Source of the DNA: Lishizhenia tianjinensis
Lineage (GTDB): Bacteria > Bacteroidota > Bacteroidia > Flavobacteriales_D > Crocinitomicaceae
Direction of reading: 5' to 3'
DNA length: 64,000 nt
NCBI RefSeq assembly: GCF_900116425.1
Contig: NZ_FPAS01000003.1
Location: 248,001-312,000, forward strand
Shown here in pieces: positions 35,601 through 45,400 of this stretch. Each line of letters begins with the position of its first letter. The stretch's first letter is position 1. The notes under the pieces are model-generated. The model saw only the letters and a list, made by a program, of their open reading frames with translations. It was not told the origin of the DNA and searched no databases. The translations under genes and the position numbers were made by a program.

Positions 35601-36985
35601 AATTTCAACAAAGTTTCATTTACCCTGTCTTCATCTTCCTGTCCGTGACGCATAAGCTCTATGTAGAAATCATCTTGGAATTGTTCTTTCCACCACACCA
35701 ATGCTTCCTCGGCCTGTGCTTCACCCACGTTTAATATTTTGCTCGGTACTTCCCCATAAAGGTTACCCGTCAAACAGATGATATCACCTTTGTACTTTTC
35801 CACCACATTTTTATCGATACGGGGCACGTAGTACATACCATCCGTAAAGGCAATAGAAGCCATTTTGGCCAAATTGTGGTAACCGCGCTTGTTTTTAGCC
35901 AACAATACGATTTGATAACCGTTGTCTTTGTTGCTTTTATCCAGGTGATCTCTACACACATTAAACTCACACCCTATGATGGGCATCAATTCCGTTTTCG
36001 TGTAAGGTTCACCTTTTTCTTCAGCAGCTGCGCGTTCTGCTTTAATTTTATTGTTGTGTTCTGTAATGTACTTTTCGAAGTGAAAAGCCGCCATCATGTT
36101 TCCCGTATCTGTCAATGCTACCGCAGGCATATCTAATGATGCTGCCTTGGCAATCAAACCTTTGATATCCGTAGTAGATTGTAGAATAGAAAACTGACTA
36201 TGGTTGTGTAGGTGCGTAAAATTAACACCCTCTAACTTCTCAAGTCCCTCTTTAATTTCGGCCTTTGAAACACTCGAAGTATCTGTTTTTAGTTTCGCAG
36301 ATTCTTCTTTGAGGTTAAGGTGGGTTAACCCTACCCCTTCTATCATGTTTGGGTTTACCGTAATGAAGTTATCGAAGTAGTTTCTTTCTACTTGTAATTC
36401 TTCTTCGGTAAATACCTCTCTACGAATTAATTCAAAGAAACAACGCGTAGTTGCCTCCACATCGGCTGTTGCGTTGTGGGCTTCGGCAAAAGGTTGTTGG
36501 AATAAAAATTCGTGTAATTCTGTTAAGGTGGGTAGTTTAAATTTACCTCCTCTACCACCAGGTATTTTACACAAGTTCGCAGTAATCTCTGTACAGGTAT
36601 CCAAAACGGGCATTTCTGCCATGGGAGAGTCTACACTTTGTCGGTAAAACTCACAACCCATAATGTTGACGTCGAATCCAACGTTTTGTCCGACCACAAA
36701 CTTCGCTTTCGAAAGGGCCACGTTAAACTCCTTCAATACCATGTCCAGGTCTTCCCCTTGCTCCATGGCCAATTCAGTAGAAATACCGTGAATACGCTCG
36801 GCATCGTAAGGAATGTCAAAACCATCTGGTTTCACTAAATAATCTTTGGCTTCAATTAAGCGCCCCATATCGTCGTGCAACTGCCAGGCAATTTGTATAC
36901 ACCTTGGCCAGTTATCCGTATCTGTAATGGGAGCGTTCCAATTTCTAGGTAAACCTGTTGTTTCCGTATCAAAAATTATGTACAT
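32624..36985 (-). CDS. dnaE: DnaE, DNA polymerase III alpha with fused proofreading exonuclease
   Basis: A 1453-residue replicative polymerase. Residues 1-190 are a DEDDh 3'-5' exonuclease (D6/E8 in IFDTETTGL, D105, H170 and D175 in HNATADVEA) of the DnaQ type. A linker leads to a PHP domain from about 256 (FTHLHNHSQFSIL, AVALTDTGNM). The palm follows, with GPGRGSAAGS and the catalytic SMPDIDIDFDD aspartates, then fingers with YQEQVMLLSQ and AFNKSHSTCYA, a helix-hairpin-helix and an OB-fold at the C-terminus. The fused exonuclease is usual in Flavobacteriia as I recall, and replaces a separate DnaQ subunit. Promoter not clear. Confidence 0.96.
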   Translation of the reverse strand: MYIIFDTETTGLPRNWNAPITDTDNWPRCIQIAWQLHDDMGRLIEAKDYLVKPDGFDIPYDAERIHGISTELAMEQGEDLDMVLKEFNVALSKAKFVVGQNVGFDVNIMGCEFYRQSVDSPMAEMPVLDTCTEITANLCKIPGGRGGKFKLPTLTELHEFLFQQPFAEAHNATADVEATTRCFFELIRREVFTEEELQVERNYFDNFITVNPNMIEGVGLTHLNLKEESAKLKTDTSSVSKAEIKEGLEKLEGVNFTHLHNHSQFSILQSTTDIKGLIAKAASLDMPAVALTDTGNMMAAFHFEKYITEHNNKIKAERAAAEEKGEPYTKTELMPIIGCEFNVCRDHLDKSNKDNGYQIVLLAKNKRGYHNLAKMASIAFTDGMYYVPRIDKNVVEKYKGDIICLTGNLYGEVPSKILNVGEAQAEEALVWWKEQFQDDFYIELMRHGQEDEDRVNETLLKFAETHDVKVVATNNTFYLEKEDAKSHDILLCVKDGELRDTPKGRGRGFRFGLDNDEYYFKTADEMKEVFADIPEAIINTNEIVAKIEHYHLAMDVLLPAFDIPEEFLDERDKEDGGKRGENNYLRHLTYEGAKQRYEEITDEIRERLDFELSIIAKTGYPGYFLIVQDFCNASREMGVSVGPGRGSAAGSAVAYCTGITNVDPIKYDLLFERFLNPDRVSMPDIDIDFDDEGRGRVIQWVIDKYGANQVAQIITYGTMAAKSAVRDTSRVMDLSLFDADRIAKLIPDLSLAKMFNLTDEQLAEKLKNNQEDIQRVMEFRALAEGNDLTGEVIQQARKLEGTIRNTGIHACGVIITPSDITDYVPVARAKDSELYCTQYDNSVAEEAGLLKMDFLGLKTLTLIKDAIRHVKDRHGIDLVADDFPLDDEKTYELFQRGETVGVFQYESPGMQKYMKDLKPTVFADLIAMNALYRPGPLEYIPSFIRRKHGEEEIVYDLDACKEYLEETYGITVYQEQVMLLSQSLAGFTKGEADTLRKAMGKKKLDLLAKLKPKFLDQGNERGHDRDKLDKIWRDWEAFASYAFNKSHSTCYAWVAYQTAYLKAHYPAEYMASVLSNNMNDLKQVTFFMEECKRMGVEVLGPDINESDYKFTVNKQGAIRFGLGAIKGVGSGPVNAIKTEREENGPFRDIFDLTKRINLRLCNKKAFESLALAGGFDSFKNIHRAQYFIEDNGKTFLETAIKFGANYQENENSAQASLFGEASGTEIPAPQVPHAEEWTSMYKLNREREVVGIFISGHPLDDYRLDIESFCNGNVGMLNEMEKHANKEVSIACIITECEERRTKRNDPFGTLLIEDYNDSHKLFLWREDFLKWKSFMTNGLFVCIKGNIVPHRYRAGEFNFQISAIEMLSEMRKKKAKSLDLRISTKSVDQRLIDEVYKLFNDNVGTTPIKFKIYDTAHNMEVEMPSRSVRVDLTDELVKSLKEYDMEVTLSDK

Positions 36986-37087
36986 AGTGCTGGATTCTTT
37001 GCGAAAAGTAAAGATACAATTCTAGCACTGTTTGCCCCGATAAAGTTACCCGAAGTTTTACACAAGTTTTACAGGTGACACACCGAT

Positions 37088-39991
37088 TTATTTTAAAACA
37101 TTTATATGTCCTTGTTTTACAAAAGGCTTATCCAAATCCCCACCTTTTACTTCTATTATCCAAACATAAGTTCCATCCGGGACTAACCTTCCGTTATAGC
37201 TACCATCCCACCCTTGTTGAGCGTCGTGACTTTCCCAGATTAACTCCCCCCATCGATTGTAAACCCTTATTCGTAGAAGATAATCCTCAGCATTTTTAAG
37301 TTCAACCTCCCAGGTATTATTTGTTTCATTTCCGTCCGGTGTAAAGGTATTCGGAACATATATGGTAAAGTCATCCTTTATCGTTAGAATTTGCGTAACA
37401 CTATCAAGACATCCAAACTCATTTTGTACGATTAATAAAACAGAATAGTCCCCAATTTCAGCCGGAAAATTATATTCCGGATTCTGCATATTTGATGAGC
37501 CATTACCATGAAAACTCCACTCCCAATAAATTGGATTTCCAGAAGACTGATCGTAAAAATCAATATCTGTATCTTCAATTGTAATAGTAGCAGGACTATA
37601 TATAAATGAAGCCAAAGGCCTAGGATAAACGTAAATAGCGTTGATTAATTCAGCACTGTCAAGACATCCAAAACTATTTTCAGCAATCAACAATACACTA
37701 TAAACACCCGTATCTGCGTACAAATGACTTGGGTTTACGAGTGATGATTGATTTCCATCCCCAAAAAACCATTGAAAATCTGCATCGGATGGTGTACTAA
37801 AATTAACAAAGTCAACTAGATTGCTATTTCCAACACAGAAAATAGAATCGGAAATACTAAAATTTGCGAAAGGAGAAGGATGAGTATTTAAGGTAATTAA
37901 TTTTTCAGCAACACAACCTAAACTGTCTTCTACTCTAAGCGCTACCAGAGTGTCTTGATTAATAAAAACACTATAACTCGATCCACCAGCCATGTTATTC
38001 CAAGAATAATTATAACCTCCAGTACCTCCTTGTACTACACTTACTAAGTCCACATTGACCCCGGAGCAAAATACAGAATCTGATGGAGCTATTATTAACA
38101 GTTCTTGAGGTTCCGGTACACTAATCGTCATAGAATCTATACATCCTGGATTCAATGTGGTCACCACAACGGTATAAGTACCTGCAGAAACAGCATTTAA
38201 AACATTAGAACTCGTTCCGTCATCCCAGTTATAAGTATAACTTCCATTATCTGTTAGGCAAGTCACCTCTACATAAGCATTAGTATCTCCATAACATGCC
38301 AAAGGCACCAAAGAATCCAACACAAGGGATACCCCACCTAAGTTAACAACACCGTTAACAAGAGTATCGCAACCATTTGCGTCAATAATCTCAACAGAGT
38401 AAGAACCTGCCAATAACTGTTCTTGTATAGAGTCTTGGGTAGGACCATTCCCCCAATCAAACTGAAAAGGACCATTATCTCCGGTCAAATCTGAAACGCC
38501 AAACACCCCGTTAACCGTGTCACAATCAGCATCAACTTCTAGAATTGTAAAATTAAAGGACACGGGCTCTATTAAAGTTACACTTGTATCATAATCGCAA
38601 CCTATTGCGTCTTCGACATGCAGATCATAGGTTCCTGCACTTAAATTTTGAAGACCTTGTAAATTTGAATTCACTCCGTTGCCTGTCCAATCATAGGTAT
38701 ATGGCGCAACTCCTGAAACCACAACATTCAACAACCCATCAGAGCCATCTGAACAGCTAGGATTATTTGCCTGTAGGTTAATATTCATAGGATGAAAAGT
38801 AACAGATACCGTATCCGTAAAAGGACAGCCGTTGGAACTTACGTAATCCCAATAAAAATTATATTCTCCATTAGAAACTACTTCAACAGAGGTAGAATTT
38901 GAACTAACAGATCCAAATAAAACAGAGGAATCAGAACTCCAACTCCCATTATTAGCATTCGCATAAAGTGTAGTCTGGAAGTAACAAGAACTATCTATGT
39001 AACTACCAACCGAAGTATCTCCAAAATCTACTAGAATATTTTGAACAGTACTTGTTGAACATCCCGTAGAGTCTGTCACCATCAATTCTACTTGATACAC
39101 CCCTCCTGTTTGATAATCATGCCATGGAGACACTCCTGTCCCTAGCCCACCATCTCCAAAACTCCAATCATAATTTAAGCTTGCGTTGTATGCACTTGAA
39201 CACCCCAACCCCAATTCAAAAAAGGCAGTATCACTAACACAAAAGACAGTATCTGATACAGAAAAATCTGCGATATGTGCATAGGAGAAATTAGAATATA
39301 TAACATCATCTTGTGATTGATTATAGAATCCAAACTTTCCAGGATTATAACAACCTGATTCTTCAAATATTCTATTTCCATCTATCCAGATAACTATAGA
39401 GTCGTAAGTATATTTCAATTGAAAATTATACTGTTGAAAATCGTTCCATCCATTATTTGAATAATCTGTATCTAACAAATTTAGATTGGCAGAATTAACA
39501 CGTTGCCACATTTCTGGGTATACCTGGCCAGACCCCTGAATTGTTATATTGGTAAAATCAAAATTACCATCCATCTGATACAAGGCAAACCCTTCCGTAC
39601 AATTCATTCCAACAAAGGTTTGAGTACTTTGTTTCCAATCTAAAACGAAGGTTTTCAAGTAGGTGTTTGAAGGATTCGTTAATGTACCAATTGGGTTTTC
39701 ATAACCAAAAACGAACCCCACCAAATCATCATCTGCAGAAGTATTCACCTTGATCGAACCTTGAATCAAAACGTTAATGTAATCTTCAGGACTTACAAAC
39801 CAAGTAGATGCACCATTTACACTCTGCACTACCTGAGTACCAGAAGCATTGACTGTCCACTGACCTGTAGAAGCATATCCCTCCTGTGACCATGTATTTA
39901 AATCCATAGCCTGACCACAAGGTAATTGAGCCAAGATATATGGTATAAAACTAAAAATAGTGATAGAAAAAATGATTGATTTAAGTAGCAT
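37088..39991 (-). CDS. Large secreted PKD-repeat protein with T9SS type B sorting domain
   Basis: A 967-residue extracellular protein. A signal peptide (MLLKSIIFSITIFSFIPYILA) is followed by a concanavalin-like domain at about 30-245 resembling the thrombospondin C-terminal domain (DDLVGFVFGYENP, TFVLDWKQS, GFALYQMDG, IVIWIDGNRIFEESG). Several PKD-like modules follow (YDWSFGDGGLGTG, FQWFFGDGNQSSL, WEWSFHGNGSS) mixed with SprB-type repeats (YTYDWTGNGVNSNLQGLQNLSAG-like segments). The last about 90 residues are a type B sorting domain (VPNTFTPDGNETNNTW, VYNRWGELIWES, DGTYVWIIEVKGG). Likely a cell-surface adhesin exported by the system PorX regulates. It is monocistronic. Confidence 0.93.
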   Translation of the reverse strand: MLLKSIIFSITIFSFIPYILAQLPCGQAMDLNTWSQEGYASTGQWTVNASGTQVVQSVNGASTWFVSPEDYINVLIQGSIKVNTSADDDLVGFVFGYENPIGTLTNPSNTYLKTFVLDWKQSTQTFVGMNCTEGFALYQMDGNFDFTNITIQGSGQVYPEMWQRVNSANLNLLDTDYSNNGWNDFQQYNFQLKYTYDSIVIWIDGNRIFEESGCYNPGKFGFYNQSQDDVIYSNFSYAHIADFSVSDTVFCVSDTAFFELGLGCSSAYNASLNYDWSFGDGGLGTGVSPWHDYQTGGVYQVELMVTDSTGCSTSTVQNILVDFGDTSVGSYIDSSCYFQTTLYANANNGSWSSDSSVLFGSVSSNSTSVEVVSNGEYNFYWDYVSSNGCPFTDTVSVTFHPMNINLQANNPSCSDGSDGLLNVVVSGVAPYTYDWTGNGVNSNLQGLQNLSAGTYDLHVEDAIGCDYDTSVTLIEPVSFNFTILEVDADCDTVNGVFGVSDLTGDNGPFQFDWGNGPTQDSIQEQLLAGSYSVEIIDANGCDTLVNGVVNLGGVSLVLDSLVPLACYGDTNAYVEVTCLTDNGSYTYNWDDGTSSNVLNAVSAGTYTVVVTTLNPGCIDSMTISVPEPQELLIIAPSDSVFCSGVNVDLVSVVQGGTGGYNYSWNNMAGGSSYSVFINQDTLVALRVEDSLGCVAEKLITLNTHPSPFANFSISDSIFCVGNSNLVDFVNFSTPSDADFQWFFGDGNQSSLVNPSHLYADTGVYSVLLIAENSFGCLDSAELINAIYVYPRPLASFIYSPATITIEDTDIDFYDQSSGNPIYWEWSFHGNGSSNMQNPEYNFPAEIGDYSVLLIVQNEFGCLDSVTQILTIKDDFTIYVPNTFTPDGNETNNTWEVELKNAEDYLLRIRVYNRWGELIWESHDAQQGWDGSYNGRLVPDGTYVWIIEVKGGDLDKPFVKQGHINVLK

Positions 39992-40168
39992 TACGCTGAA
40001 ATTTTATTTCAAAAATAAGGAATTACTACCTAAACCTCCGTAGACAAGATTTTTTTCTTTTCAACTAGATTTTCCAGAAAGCTTCTTTAATCGCTTGCAA
40101 AAAATAAGTTTCAATAAAAAGTTGGTCTGCGGGGTATACGCTCATGTCCCTGGTAGAAGTTAATCCTC

Positions 40169-40537
40169 TCACTCCAACATCTCACCTCCAACAACAATAT
40201 CCGATATGTGTACGCTAAAATTGGTAGGGAAAAACAAAAGTACCACGGTCAACCCAAGGCCAACAAAAAGTAATTGCTTCTGGAATTTTAGTTTTCCCTT
40301 GATTAAGCTGAGCAGAACAATCAATTCAAACATAAAAATAAGCATTCCTAATCCATACATTAGAAATTCTAAAACACTCGTATTATTGGTAAGCCCTTCC
40401 CCGCCAACTTGCAGCAATACTCTTGATGCTTCTGCCTTATTTACCTCAAAGGAATACCATTTCAAAGCAAGAATGACTGGTAGTAAAACCATCAACCCAA
40501 CAAGTATTTGACTACTCTTAATTTTAATGCTCATCAT
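40169..40537 (-). CDS. Small membrane protein of unknown function
   Basis: A 122-residue protein with three hydrophobic stretches (ILVGLMVLLPVILAL, FLMYGLGMLIFMFELIVLLSLI, LLFVGLGLTVVLLFF) and a hydrophilic loop after the first. Not recognised. Its start overlaps the stop of the di-haem peroxidase gene by 4 bp, so it belongs to the MbnP/MbnH-like operon and may serve the same pathway, perhaps as a membrane partner. A second ATG one codon later is equally possible as a start. Confidence 0.7.
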   Translation of the reverse strand: MMSIKIKSSQILVGLMVLLPVILALKWYSFEVNKAEASRVLLQVGGEGLTNNTSVLEFLMYGLGMLIFMFELIVLLSLIKGKLKFQKQLLFVGLGLTVVLLFFPTNFSVHISDIVVGGEMLE

Positions 40538-41607
40538 TCTGGATCACTAAACGCCGGATTGGTAATAAAACTACTATCGGTTAAACAATGTAAAAATGCT
40601 TTTAGTGCCTCTTTTTCGTATTCGTCGAGTTGCACACCGCCTTGGAAAGCAAACTCTATCATAGGATCAAGTGTTGGACTTTGTTGAATACCTGTGGAAT
40701 AATGGTTTATGACCTCATCTAAGGTCGCAAATCTGCCGTCGTGCATGTAAGGTGCTGTAAGCGCTATATTTCTTAGGGTTGGAACTTTGAATTTTCCTTC
40801 ATCACTGGCATCTCCAGTAACCTCAGCTCTCCCTAAATCTGTAAAAGTGGCATCTAAACCATTGTTTCGGAGGCCTTCTATTTGCGCCATAGGTCCGCTA
40901 TGACAATGTATACAATCGGCTCCATTCAAACTTTTAAACAGCTCGTACCCTTCCAATTCCTGATTGGTTATGGCATTGAAACGAGCTGCTTCGGTATCTG
41001 TTAAGACTATTCCATTTTCAACTTTATAGAGCAAGTCATATTCAGAATCTCCAGAAATCAAAGTTCTAATAAATTGCGCCATGGCTTTAGCCACGTGCGT
41101 TGAATCATAATCTGTAGTTCCGAATGCCTCAAAGAACATGGCATTGTAATTCACATCATCTTTGAGTTTCAACACAGCATTAGACCATGACTCATGCATT
41201 TCTATAGGATTGGATACAGGCTCTAAAATTTGTTCTTCCAAAGTCTTGGATCTTCCATCCCAAAAGAAAAAGTGTTGATAACCTAGGTTTACCAAAGCCA
41301 TAGAATTTCTATTCCCCGCTATGCCATCTATACCTGTAGAAGTTACTTCTCCATCAGAAAAAGATAAATTTAATGCGTGACAAGAAGCACAGCTCATGGA
41401 ATTATCTCCACTCAATTTTTCTTCATAAAAAAGATATCGGCCCAACTTCACCCCCTCCTTGGTCATAGGGTTATCGGCAGGAATTTCCATATCAGGAAAA
41501 TGACTGGGTTCATTCAAAACATAAGGTGTAGGCGAATAACTCACCACTTCCTCCTTACAGGAAAACAAAAGAACTGAACTAAAAAAAAGAAAAAGAATTT
41601 GCTTCAT
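40534..41607 (-). CDS. Di-haem cytochrome c peroxidase / MauG-MbnH family lipoprotein
   Basis: A 357-residue lipoprotein (MKQILFLFFSSVLLFSC, Cys17) with two c-type haem sites: C73-A-S-C76-H77 and C232-I-H-C235-H236. WDGRSKTLEEQILEPVSNP and APYMHDGRFATLDEVI are standard for the bacterial di-haem peroxidase/MauG superfamily. Acts in the periplasm or at the outer membrane. The upstream gene encodes an MbnP-like protein, so MbnH is the closest functional model: MbnH oxidises a tryptophan of MbnP to kynurenine, which then helps bind copper. Start overlaps the MbnP-like stop by 1 nt. Confidence 0.9.
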   Translation of the reverse strand: MKQILFLFFSSVLLFSCKEEVVSYSPTPYVLNEPSHFPDMEIPADNPMTKEGVKLGRYLFYEEKLSGDNSMSCASCHALNLSFSDGEVTSTGIDGIAGNRNSMALVNLGYQHFFFWDGRSKTLEEQILEPVSNPIEMHESWSNAVLKLKDDVNYNAMFFEAFGTTDYDSTHVAKAMAQFIRTLISGDSEYDLLYKVENGIVLTDTEAARFNAITNQELEGYELFKSLNGADCIHCHSGPMAQIEGLRNNGLDATFTDLGRAEVTGDASDEGKFKVPTLRNIALTAPYMHDGRFATLDEVINHYSTGIQQSPTLDPMIEFAFQGGVQLDEYEKEALKAFLHCLTDSSFITNPAFSDPE

Positions 41608-42347
41608 TACTTGGTTAATGCACTGTTAAAATTTTCCACTGTTTTTTGTGCCAATGCTTCAAATTGACCACCTTCGTGAATAGAGTTCTCACTGTTCACG
41701 TGTATAGTATCTGTTGCGCCGAAAAAGAAAGTATGCATGTCTAGATATAAATATGCGCAATGCGTTGTATCATTAAGGGCTACGGTTTCTACATTTTCAA
41801 ATTGATGCAAACGACCATTCCCATCCTTTCCAACATGATAAACAAACGAGTGGTCAAAATTGTCTTGTCCATCCGCAATCGTATCGGCCTTTCCTTCAAT
41901 AGCAATAAAAATATATCCTGGATCCCATCCCCAGTGTAAACCATCGACATTAGCAATATTTAGGGCATGATTATTTCCAAAAATTGTAGGATCTGTGTGA
42001 TTAAATTGGGAAGTTACCCCCGTATGAAAATCAAGTGTTTTCACTTCATTTACCAGACTTTTTGTATTAAACAAATACTCATTCTTACCCATATTAAACA
42101 AGGAAGCCTCCTTCATTAAACCGTAATTATTTACAGATAAGTTTGTCGTAAAAAAGGCGATTCTCTCAAATTTAAATGCATTACCATCTGCTCCCGTGTA
42201 AGGCACATTCAACTCCATTTCCTGTCCATTAAAAAGGGGAACAACTTTGAGTTGACAGTAATAATTCTTTGTGGTATTTACTTTGTCTTTACACCCCGCT
42301 AAAAGCACTATTCCGATTACGATAAGGGTAAATATTTTTGATTTCAT
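41607..42347 (-). CDS. MbnP-like copper-binding lipoprotein
   Basis: A 246-residue lipoprotein (MKSKIFTLIVIGIVLLAGC, Cys19). The domain matches the MbnP family: LKVVPLFNGQEMELN, FKFERIAFFTTNLSV, the block GLHWGWDPGYIFIAIEG (W139, W141) and a final LYLDMHTFFFGA strand. In known MbnP/MbnH pairs a tryptophan is converted to kynurenine for Cu binding; W139 or W141 would be the candidate. An ATG three codons upstream (42354-42356) is an alternative start. First gene of a three-gene operon; methanobactin genes are not present, as in many organisms with this pair. Confidence 0.85.
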   Translation of the reverse strand: MKSKIFTLIVIGIVLLAGCKDKVNTTKNYYCQLKVVPLFNGQEMELNVPYTGADGNAFKFERIAFFTTNLSVNNYGLMKEASLFNMGKNEYLFNTKSLVNEVKTLDFHTGVTSQFNHTDPTIFGNNHALNIANVDGLHWGWDPGYIFIAIEGKADTIADGQDNFDHSFVYHVGKDGNGRLHQFENVETVALNDTTHCAYLYLDMHTFFFGATDTIHVNSENSIHEGGQFEALAQKTVENFNSALTK

Positions 42348-42434
42348 GGCTTCCATTTATAGAATAACGATTAAAGATAACATTTCGTTCCCTAAGCTTG
42401 TTTATATTTAGGTCAAACCTTGGAAATATTTCAA

Positions 42435-45400
42435 ATGGAGCAAGCATTAAAGTCAGCAGATTTAAAAATACTAAGTGCCTCAGCAGGTAGTGGTAAGACC
42501 TTTAATTTGGTACAAGAATTTTTAAAACTCACTCTCACGTATGGTGAAAAGGGTAAATTCTCAAGTATCATTGCCATGACTTTTACCAACAAAGCTTCCC
42601 TGGAAATGAAGGAGCGTATTATAGACGCTCTGGATTTACTTTCCAATGTTTACTCCACCGATTCCAATTTGCAGAAAAAGCGTCAATTATTATTGGAAAC
42701 AACGGTAAACAATACCCAACTTAAAAAGGAGGAAATTGAAAATCGTGCGCGCTTGGTCTTGAAAGAAATCTTACATCATTTCGAAGAGTTCAACGTGTTG
42801 ACCATAGACAAATTCAGCTTGCGTTTGATTAGAACTTTTGCCAGAGATTTGGATATACAGCAAGATTTCAAAGTGGTTTTAGAGGAAAAGAAACTGCTCG
42901 AACAAGTTGTTGATGAACTCCTTTCTAAAATAGGAACGGAAGACAATAAAAGGTTAACTTCACTTGCTGTTCGCTACGCCAAAGCCAATTTAGATGAAGG
43001 AGAAAAATGGAACTTTAGAAAAAATCTAATTGATTTCAGCTCTGTACTGATTAAGGAATCCAACCAAGCCTTTGTGGAGAAAGTTTTGGAAAAAGAGTAC
43101 ACTTCAGAAGAATACGACAGCATCAACGCGCATTTGAAGCACATTAAGTTAGAATTTGAAAATAAAATCACTTCTTGGATAGAACATTTTAATTCTTATG
43201 GCTTGAGCAAAGGTGATTTGCCCGGAGGTGTTAACGGAGTACTGGGTTTACCTGATAAATTGAATAAAATACTTGGAAGCTCTCCGCAACGTTTAAAAAC
43301 ATACAAAGCCGTTGAGGAAGCCATAGCAGGAACAAATTTAAAAGCTTCTCATGTTTTTCCAGACGCTTTAAAACAATCCATTATTGGACTTTACACGGAC
43401 ACCAATAAACTCGCAGATGAATATTTCTGCTACAATTTATTACGTAAAAACTTCTACAACTTGGCGCTTTTGAAATATGTAGGAGAACAATTGCAAAACA
43501 TACGTAAAGACGAGAGTATCATTCGAATATCTGAGTTCAATGCAATGATCTCAAAATTGATATCGGAAGAAAACGCACCCTACATCTATGAACGATTGGG
43601 CACTAAATTCAGTCATTATCTATTAGACGAATTTCAAGATACTTCGCGTTTGCAGTGGCTAAATTTAATTCCACTTCTACACGAATCTATTTCTCAAGGT
43701 CATTTTAACTTAATAGTAGGTGACCCCAAACAAGCCATTTACAGGTTTAGAAATGGATTGGTAGAACAGTTTATAGAACTGCCTGAAATTTACAATCCAG
43801 ATCAAGATCCAAAACTGGGTACCATTTCTCAGCAATTCAAAGTCCAAGGAGAGAAACTTCCATTGGAAGACAACTGGAGATCTTACAAAAACATCGTTGA
43901 ATTCAACAACGCCTTTTTCCCAGAATTCATTGTACCCTTGCACGAAGATATGCAGGCTGCCTATCACGATGTAATTCAAAACCCAAAAGGAAAGGATGGC
44001 GGTTATGTTTATTTCAATCACTTCACAGAAAAGATGAACAATGCTGAATATGAAGAATTGGAATTACACAGCATACATCAATGGATAAGAGAATGTGAAG
44101 CAGACGGATTTAAGCGTGGTGACATTTGTTTATTGGCCAGAAATGCCAGTGACGGGAGACGTTGGGCGCAATACCTCACCAAACAAGAAGAAAACTACAA
44201 GGTTGTTAGCTCTGACAGTTTGGCCATAGGTGCTGATAAAACGATACAATTATTTATTGACTATTTAAACCTGAGAAGGAACTATAACAACCACACCAAA
44301 CAAACTCAATTTGCAGTGAGTTTCATTACGCGTCAGCAACTAGACCCTTTGGAAGAACTACAAAGTTTCTGGGATGGTAGAGTAGGAAAGTTGAACATGG
44401 AAATGTTTGTTCAACACTATTTCGAAAGCAAGGAAAAACTCATTTTTAATTATGATAACCTCTACGATTTAGGTCAGCAATTTGCGCGACTTTTTAAAGT
44501 AGATGAACTCAACAACCCTTACCTCCATCACCTCATGGAAATGCTCCAAGACTTTGACGTAAATGAAGGTCCGGACATTCGTGCATTTTTAGATTATTGG
44601 CTTACTGGAGGAAGCACACAAACCGTCCAAATCCCAGAAAACGATGAAGCTATCAAAATAATGACGGTTCACAAATCGAAAGGATTAGAATTCCCGGTAG
44701 TAATGCTTCCCAATCTAGGATGGAAAATAAAAATGGATGAAAAAGTCTTTGTAGAAGATGACAAGGAAGTATACTATACTGCTCTGAAAAAGAAAGATGC
44801 TCCAGATTTTATCATGGACCATTACGAGGAGGAGAATTACAAGAAACTCATGGATGAGTTCAACTTACTCTACGTAGCCATGACCCGACCGGTTCAGCGT
44901 ATGTACGCAAATGTCCGAAAAAATGCAGAAGGATACGTGGAAGATTTTGTCGCCAAACAACTGGGGGACATGCAACATTCTAAACTTGTGAAAAATGAGG
45001 AAGAGGGTATTATTCAATACAGCTTTGGTGAAAAGTCGTTAAACACAAGCTCTGAAGAAGAACAAACCAACCTCTTTCAACCCGAAGCGCTAAAAGATTA
45101 TCTCTGGTTCCCTGAAATTAGCTTACAAGACAAGGAAGCTTTGGAGGAAGAAGATTTGAGTCGCGAAAGACGCTATGGTAATCAGTTACACTATTTATTA
45201 TCAAAAGTCAACCAACTCGAAGATCTCCCAAAAAAACTCCGTGCGCTCAAAATACAAGGTCGACTAGAACAAGACATGCTTGACGAGCTTGAAAAAGATG
45301 CTACCAAAGCATTAACAAATTCAGATTACTTGACCCTCATGCAACAGGCAACAAAAATCATGAATGAGCAAGAAATTATTTTGGATAAAGATGATATCAG

